NCBI RefSeq assembly: GCF_001270495.1
Contig: NZ_LGUR01000237.1
Location: 1-56,040 of the forward strand
Direction of reading: 5' to 3'
DNA from: Streptomyces viridochromogenes
GTDB taxonomy: Bacteria > Actinomycetota > Actinomycetes > Streptomycetales > Streptomycetaceae
Length of the DNA: 56,040 nt
Below are positions 51,277 through 56,040 of this stretch, piece by piece (position 1 is the first letter of the stretch; the number at the start of each line of letters is the position of its first letter). The notes under the pieces are model-generated. The model saw nothing but the letters and a program-made list of their open reading frames with translations. It searched no databases and was not told the DNA's origin. The position numbers and the translations under genes were made by a program.

Positions 51277-51942
51277 CTAGGCCATGAACGACCGCACCAA
51301 CTCCCCCGCCTCCCCGAGCACTTCGACCTCCCGCGCACTCATCGTCGGGTTGGCCGCGCGTCGGCGTCGGGCCTCCGTGAGGCCGTCCTCGGTGAGGCCG
51401 GACGGGTCGGTGAGGAGGGCGGCGAGCATCGCACGGGCGGGCGTGGCGAACCGCTCGCCGACCAGGGCCACCTGCGCGAGGATCACCGCGGACATGCCCC
51501 AGTCCAGGCCGGGGTCGCCCTCCTCCGCGTTGGCCCAGTCGATGACGTAGGGGCCGTCGGCGGTGAGCATCACGTTCTCCGGGTGGAGGTCCAGGTGGAC
51601 CACCCGGCCGGGGACGGCGTGCAGTTGTCGGAGCAGGCGGGCCAGGGTCTGCCCGGCCTCGCGCGGGTCGGTCCGGCCCGCGACGAAGGCCGCCAGCATC
51701 GTCGGGCCGTACAGCCGCTCCATCACCAGCTCGGAGCGCGAGCAGTCGGCGAGCCGCACCCGGGGCACCGGGTAGCCGTGCGCGCGCAGCCGCTCCATCA
51801 GCTCGGCCTCGGCGCGTGCGTCGCTGTAGCCCTCCCGGTCGTGGCGCAGCACCCACGCCTCGTCGATCTCGTACACGTCGGACGCGCGCCCCGACCCGAG
51901 CAGCCGCCGCCCCGCGCTCCCCGCACTCCCCGTGATCCCCAT
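51277..51942 (-). CDS. aminoglycoside phosphotransferase-fold kinase
   Basis: The 221-residue protein is a small kinase-fold enzyme: WVLRHDREGYSDARAEAELM (nucleotide-binding half), VVHLDLHPENVMLTADGPYV (catalytic Asp and HxDxxxxN) and YVIDWANAEEGDPGLDWG (metal-binding Asp). It is shorter than typical APH proteins at the N-terminus. ATG 51942 is preferred to an upstream start as the fold begins soon after. Substrate unknown; resistance should not be assumed. Confidence 0.85.
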   Translation of the reverse strand: MGITGSAGSAGRRLLGSGRASDVYEIDEAWVLRHDREGYSDARAEAELMERLRAHGYPVPRVRLADCSRSELVMERLYGPTMLAAFVAGRTDPREAGQTLARLLRQLHAVPGRVVHLDLHPENVMLTADGPYVIDWANAEEGDPGLDWGMSAVILAQVALVGERFATPARAMLAALLTDPSGLTEDGLTEARRRRAANPTMSAREVEVLGEAGELVRSFMA

Positions 51943-51989
51943 GCGGCCGAACCTACCGCCGCTCACGGCCTCCCCCCAGCCGCTTCCCT

Positions 51990-52115
51990 ACGGGCCGGTA
52001 GAGTGGCCGCGTCGTCATCACACCCGTACAGGGGGAAGCCGGTGCAAATCCGGCGCTGACCCGCAACCGTGAACCGGTCGTCGAACAGCCGGTGAGCCGG
52101 ATCGCCCCGTACGGA
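51990..52115 (+). promoter_or_regulatory. cobalamin riboswitch
   Basis: The B12-box AGCCGGTGCAAATCCGGC (52037-52054) followed by GACCCGCAACCGT (52058-52070) is the conserved adenosylcobalamin aptamer core. The P2/P3 arms (GTAGAGTGGCCGCG) and a closing GAGCCGGAT sequence near 52093-52101 bracket it. It lies about 130 bases upstream of the ATG at 52242 and should turn off the toroid protein/ECF operon when cobalamin is plentiful. The intervening hairpins (for example CGGCCGGAGC) may act as expression platform. Confidence 0.93.
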
Positions 52116-52241
52116 TTCGTGACCGGCTCACGTGCCCCGGCAGCCGGCCGGAGCACGGCACCGTCGAGGTATACGGAGCCGAGCCGCCCGGGGGTCTCCC
52201 CTGTGCTGCCCGGCCCCTTCAGGGAAGGGCATCCGCCGATC

Positions 52242-53449
52242 ATGTACGTCCGCCGCAGCGCCGCGGTTCTGGCCGCCGTCACCGTGATCGGCACGGTCAC
52301 GCCCGCCTTCGCCGCCGACTCGTCCCCGTCCGCGTCGCCGTCCGTGACGCTCCCCTCGGGCCTGTACGGCACGAGCGACCCGACCTACGACGGCGTCTGG
52401 CGCCAGTCCCTCGCGCTGATCGCGCAGCACCGGGTGGACGTACGGCCCGCCGCCACGGCGGTCGACTGGCTGGTCGGGCAGCAGTGCGCCAACGGGGCGT
52501 TCGCGGCGTTCCGCGCCGAGCCCGCCAAGGCGTGCGACGCGAAGACCATGGTCGACACCAACAGCACGGCCGCGGCGGTGCAGGCGCTGGCCGCGGCCGG
52601 CGGGCACGGCACCGAGATCGGCAAGGCGAAGACCTGGCTGAGGTCCGTGCAGAACAAGGACGGCGGCTGGGGCTACACGGCCGGCGGGGCCAGCGACGCC
52701 AACTCGACGTCCGTCGTGATCGGCGCGCTCAACTCCTCGGGCGGCCTGCACGCCCCGAATGTCCAGAAGGACGGCAAGTCGCCCTACGACGCCCTGGTGA
52801 AGCTGTCCCTGCCGTGTGCGGACGGGGGTGCCTTCGCCTACCAGCCGGACAAGAAGGGCAGGTTGTCGGCCAACGCGGACGCCACGGCGGCGGCCGTGGT
52901 CGCCGCTTCGGGCCAGGGCATGCTGACGACGCGGGCAGGCGACAAGGCGGCGGCCGACTGCGCCGACGGCTCCCGCCGCACCCCGGAGCAGGCCGCGGCC
53001 AACGGCGCCGCGTACCTCGGCAAGGCACTGGAGAAGGACGGCTACCTGAAGTCCGCCCTCGCCGGCGCCGAGGACCAGCCGCGGACGCGGTCGTCGCGCT
53101 CGCCGTGCAGGGTGGCGAGTCGGCCGCCCGCAAACCCCTGGAGTGGCTGGAGAAGAACGCCGCCACCTGGGCGAAGCAGAACGGCCCCGCCGCCTACGCC
53201 CAGCTGATCTTCGCCGCCCACGCCACCGGCACCGACCCGCGTGACTTCGGCGGCACGGACCTCGTCAAGCAGCTCAACGCGACGGGCCCGGCCCCGCAGT
53301 CGGCGGCGACCGCCTCCGAGCAGGAGAAGGACAAGGAGAAGAAGGAGAACGACGACAGCCCCTTCGGCGTCTGGTGGTACGTCGGCATCTTCCTCGTCGT
53401 CGGCATCGGCATCGGCTTCCTGCTCAGCGGCCGCAACAAGGGCAAGTGA
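52242..53449 (+). CDS. secreted, membrane-anchored alpha/alpha-toroid protein, one-base frameshift near 53080; candidate corrinoid-binding protein
   Basis: The ATG at 52242 opens a signal peptide (VRRSAAVLAAVTVIGTVTPA, then FAADS). Residues about 40-290 are helical repeats of the prenyltransferase/squalene-oxidase type (QQCANGAFAAF, MVDTNSTAAAVQALAAAGG, NKDGGWGYTAGGASDANSTS). At 53076-53083 the frame must shift by one: the first frame turns to Pro/Arg noise, the next continues (ADAVVALAVQGGESAARKPL, AAYAQLIFAAHATGTDPRDF). It ends in a charged stretch and a C-terminal membrane anchor (WWYVGIFLVVGIGIGFLLSG). Downstream of a cobalamin riboswitch, the toroid resembles the alpha-barrel of animal intrinsic factor/transcobalamin; cobalamin capture is inference. 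Confidence 0.82.
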
Positions 53450-53451
53450 CC

Positions 53452-54105
53452 GTGCCCCGCCGCACTCTCGCCCTCCTCCTGGCCGCGCTCGTCGTCCTGA
53501 CCGGCGCGGCCCAGGCGCAGGCGACCGGCTACCGCTACTGGTCCTTCTGGGACCGCGACGGCGACCGGTGGACCTACGCGACCCAGGGTCCCTCCCTCGC
53601 CCGCCCCTCCGACGGCGACGTCCAGGGCTTCCGCTTCGCGGTGAGCGAGGACTCGAAGGACGCGGCCCAGCCGGAGGGCGCCGCCGAGTTCGCCGTGATC
53701 TGCGCGCGGACGCCCGCGCAGGACGGCAAGAAGAGGGTGGCCCTGGTCATCGACTTCGGTACGGCGGCGGACGCCCCGTCGGGCGAGACGCCCCCGGCCC
53801 GCCGCGCCGCGTGCGCACGGGTGGCCCCGGACGCGACCACGGCACAGGCCCTGGCCTCGGTGGCCAAGCCCCTGCGGTACGACACGAACGCGCTGTTGTG
53901 CGCGATCGCGGGGTATCCGGAGAAGGGGTGCGGGGAGCAGGTGGCCGGGGGCGATGAATCGGCGGGCACCGAATCAGCGGCTTCCGAACCGCGGAAGGAA
54001 CCATCGGACGACGGCCCGTCACTCGGACTGATCGCCGGGACAGCCGTGGTGACAGCGCTGGGCGCGGCAGCGTTCTGGCAGACACGGCGGCGCAGAAATG
54101 GCTAG
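53452..54105 (+). CDS. SCO2322-like secreted protein with C-terminal membrane anchor
   Basis: The 217-residue protein starts with a GTG 2 bp after the toroid stop. It has a signal peptide (TLALLLAALVVLTGAAQAQA), a compact extracellular domain (YRYWSFWDRDGDRWTYATQG, GFRFAVSEDS, AEFAVICART) and a C-terminal membrane helix (SLGLIAGTAVVTALGAAAFW) with a basic tail. It matches the S. coelicolor SCO2322 type of family, of unknown function. The YWSFW/WTYA pattern recalls DUF4430-like beta domains such as that in transcobalamin; this is only a hint. It is in the cobalamin riboswitch operon. Confidence 0.82.
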   Translation: MPRRTLALLLAALVVLTGAAQAQATGYRYWSFWDRDGDRWTYATQGPSLARPSDGDVQGFRFAVSEDSKDAAQPEGAAEFAVICARTPAQDGKKRVALVIDFGTAADAPSGETPPARRAACARVAPDATTAQALASVAKPLRYDTNALLCAIAGYPEKGCGEQVAGGDESAGTESAASEPRKEPSDDGPSLGLIAGTAVVTALGAAAFWQTRRRRNG

Positions 54106-55186
54106 CCATGGGGACATACGTCGGGGCCGACGCGCCGTGCACCCCGGCGCCTGGTGGCTCTGGGCACTCTCCCTCGGTGTCGCGGCCACCCGTACCACCA
54201 ACCCCCTCCTGCTCGCCCTCCTCATCGCGACCTCGGCCTACGTGGTGGCGACTTGCCGCTCGAACGCCCCCTGGGCCCGCTCCTACGCCGCCTTCGTGAA
54301 GCTGGCCCTCGCCGTGCTGCTCATCCGGCTCTTCTTCGCCGTGGCCCTCGGCTCCCCCATCCCCGGCACGCACACGATCGTCACGCTCCCCGAAGTGCCG
54401 CTCCCCGACTGGGCCCAGGGCATCCGCCTGGGCGGCACGGTCACCGCCGAAGCGCTGGTCTTCGCCCTGTACGACGGCCTGAAACTCGCCACGCTCCTCG
54501 TCTGCGTGGGCGCGGCGAACGCCCTCGCCAACCCCGCCCGCCTGCTGAAGTCCCTCCCCGGCGCGCTGTACGAGATGGGCGTGGCGGTGGTCGTCGCCCT
54601 CACCTTCGCGCCCCACCTCATCGCCGACGCCCAGCGCCTGCGGGCCGCCCGCCGGCTGCGTGGCCGCCCCGACCGCGGCATCCGCGGCCTCCTGCACGTC
54701 GGGCTCCCGGTCCTGGAGGGCGCGCTGGAGCGCTCGGTCGCCCTCGCCGCCGCGATGGACGCGCGCGGATACGGCCGTACCGCACAGGTCCCCGCCCCCG
54801 TCCGCCGTACCACCACCGCCCTCACCCTCGGCGGCCTCCTGGGCGTCTGCGCCGGAACGTACGGCGTGCTCACCGCCCAGGGCACCGCCTACGGCCTCCC
54901 CGTCCTCCTCGCCGGCCTGACCGCCGCGCTGGCCGGGCTGTGGCTCGGGGGCCGCCGCACCCCGCGCACCCGCTACCGCCCCGACCCCTGGGACACCCGG
55001 GCCTGGCTGGTCGCCGCCTGCGGCATCACGGTCGCCGCGCTGCTCACCCTGGCCGCCTCCCGGAGCCCCGAGGCCCTGCACCCGGGCGTGGTCCCCCTGA
55101 CCGCCCCGACCCTGCCCTTGTGGCCCTCGGCGGCCGTACTCCTGGGCCTCCTCCCCGCCTTCATCACCCCCAAGGAGCCGTCGTGA
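54098..55186 (+). CDS. ECF-type transporter T component (CbiQ-like permease)
   Basis: The 362-residue protein has about 7-8 membrane segments, and between them the conserved coupling helices: the LRAARRLRGRPDRGIRG loop and AMDARGYGRT. These two Ala-Arg-containing motifs contact the ATPases in energy-coupling-factor transporters. The ATG at 54098 overlaps the previous stop by 8 bp. The gene lies in the cobalamin riboswitch operon, so vitamin B12 or a precursor/cobalt is the likely substrate. An S component is not in the window. Confidence 0.88.
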   Translation: MASHGDIRRGRRAVHPGAWWLWALSLGVAATRTTNPLLLALLIATSAYVVATCRSNAPWARSYAAFVKLALAVLLIRLFFAVALGSPIPGTHTIVTLPEVPLPDWAQGIRLGGTVTAEALVFALYDGLKLATLLVCVGAANALANPARLLKSLPGALYEMGVAVVVALTFAPHLIADAQRLRAARRLRGRPDRGIRGLLHVGLPVLEGALERSVALAAAMDARGYGRTAQVPAPVRRTTTALTLGGLLGVCAGTYGVLTAQGTAYGLPVLLAGLTAALAGLWLGGRRTPRTRYRPDPWDTRAWLVAACGITVAALLTLAASRSPEALHPGVVPLTAPTLPLWPSAAVLLGLLPAFITPKEPS

Positions 55187-56040
55187 TCCGCTTCGAGGAC
55201 GTATCGGTGACCTATGACGGTGCCCTCCAGCCCACCGTCCAGGGCATCGACTTCGAGGTACCCGAAGGCGAACTCGTCCTCCTGGTCGGCCCGTCCGGCG
55301 TCGGCAAGTCCACCGTCCTCGGCGCCGTCAGCGGCCTCGTCCCGCACTTCACCGGCGGCACCCTGCGCGGCCGCGTCACGGTGGCCGGCCGGGACACCCG
55401 CACGCACAAGCCCCGCGAACTGGCCGACGTCATCGGCACGGTGGGCCAGGACCCGCTCTCCCACTTCGTCACGGACACGGTCGAGGACGAACTCGCCTAC
55501 GGCATGGAGTCGCTGGGCCTCGCCCCCGACGTGATGCGCCGCCGCGTGGAGGAGACCCTGGACCTCCTCGGCCTCACCGACCTCCGCGACCGCCCCATCG
55601 CCACCCTCTCCGGCGGCCAGCAACAACGCGTCGCGATCGGCTCGGTCCTCACCCCCCACCCCGAGGTCCTCGTCCTCGACGAGCCCACCTCGGCCCTGGA
55701 CCCGGCAGCCGCGGAAGAGGTCCTCGCGGTCCTCCAACGCCTGGTCCACGACCTGGGCACGACGGTCCTGATGGCCGAACACCGCCTGGAGCGGGTCATC
55801 CACTACGCCGACCAGGTCGTCCTGCTCCCCGCCCCGGGCGCCGCCCCCGTCCTGGGCACCCCGGCCGAGGTGATGGCGGTCTCCCCGGTCTACCCCCCGG
55901 TCGTCGGCCTCGGCCGCCTCACGGGGTGGACGCCCCCGCCCCTGACGGTCCGCGACGCACGGCGGCGGGCCGCGGGCCTACGGCAACAGCTTGAGGGGCG
56001 GGACACCAACGCCCTGAAGGGGCGAACGGCTGTACCGACG
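55183..56040 (+). CDS. ECF-type transporter A component, ABC ATPase (3' end beyond window)
   Basis: A GTG at 55183 overlaps the previous stop; 286 codons are visible with the frame open to the last base. Motifs are all present: Walker A GPSGVGKS, Q-loop VGQDPLSHF, signature LSGGQQQR, Walker B VLVLDEPTSALD and the His switch AEHRLER. Many Streptomyces ECF ATPases are fused double domains, so a second cassette probably follows. With the T component and the cobalamin riboswitch upstream it energises substrate import. Confidence 0.92.
   Translation, partial: MIRFEDVSVTYDGALQPTVQGIDFEVPEGELVLLVGPSGVGKSTVLGAVSGLVPHFTGGTLRGRVTVAGRDTRTHKPRELADVIGTVGQDPLSHFVTDTVEDELAYGMESLGLAPDVMRRRVEETLDLLGLTDLRDRPIATLSGGQQQRVAIGSVLTPHPEVLVLDEPTSALDPAAAEEVLAVLQRLVHDLGTTVLMAEHRLERVIHYADQVVLLPAPGAAPVLGTPAEVMAVSPVYPPVVGLGRLTGWTPPPLTVRDARRRAAGLRQQLEGRDTNALKGRTAVPT

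Noticed and set aside
1..56040. CRISPR arrays, insertion sequences, integrases and tRNA genes
   Set aside because: Read for these and found none; the repeats seen are short interspersed palindromes, not arrays or transposon ends.

Overview
The window is very GC-rich, with GTG starts, short intergenic gaps and dense translational coupling. Together with an RNase HI/acid phosphatase fusion of the S. coelicolor SCO2299 type, an SCO2322-type protein, F420-dependent and DesK/DesR-type genes and typical GC-rich interspersed repeats, this indicates a Streptomyces chromosome.

Left part (1-16950): a polyunsaturated-fatty-acid-synthase-like (Pfa) cluster, all on the plus strand. It holds the 3' end of a PfaA-type gene (KR-DH), a PfaC-type gene (KS-CLF-AT plus four hotdog units) interrupted by a one-base frameshift, a PfaD-type enoyl reductase, two paralogous acyl-CoA dehydrogenases, a PfaE-type phosphopantetheinyl transferase and an NAD/FAD-binding oxidoreductase. 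A MerR regulator with a large perfect operator dyad, an ABM-fold protein, an MFS exporter and a TetR regulator follow (16935-20148). This looks like a complete lipid-type biosynthetic locus whose product cannot be read from sequence.

Middle (20149-46644): mostly core and housekeeping genes. They include rnpB (minus strand, overlapping the 3' end of an EamA transporter gene), AraC, Uma2, YaaA, Eda, the RNase H/phosphatase - zinc ribbon - Nif3 operon, a MaoC-ADH-SDR operon, a DesK/DesR-like two-component pair (the regulator carries a TTA codon), two MFS transporters (one with a C-terminal carboxypeptidase-regulatory-like domain), a methyltransferase, an amidase, an F420 oxidoreductase and a glycosyltransferase - methyltransferase - toroid-fold operon. 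Several short GC-rich interspersed repeats sit between or inside genes.

Right part (46645-56040): a KstR-like TetR regulator, an apparently orphan TPP riboswitch, an aldehyde dehydrogenase-ferredoxin operon, an MBL-fold hydrolase and a kinase-fold protein. Next comes a cobalamin riboswitch in front of an operon encoding a secreted, membrane-anchored alpha/alpha-toroid protein, an SCO2322-like protein and ECF transporter T and A components, the last cut by the window end.

Four sites matching the KstR consensus TnnAACnnGTTnnA (two perfect, two with one mismatch) lie in front of the MaoC operon, kstR, the aldehyde dehydrogenase operon and the MBL gene, suggesting a small local KstR regulon for lipid/CoA-ester metabolism. 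Two genes carry single-base losses in G or C runs (about 4697 and 53080); these could be assembly errors or real mutations.
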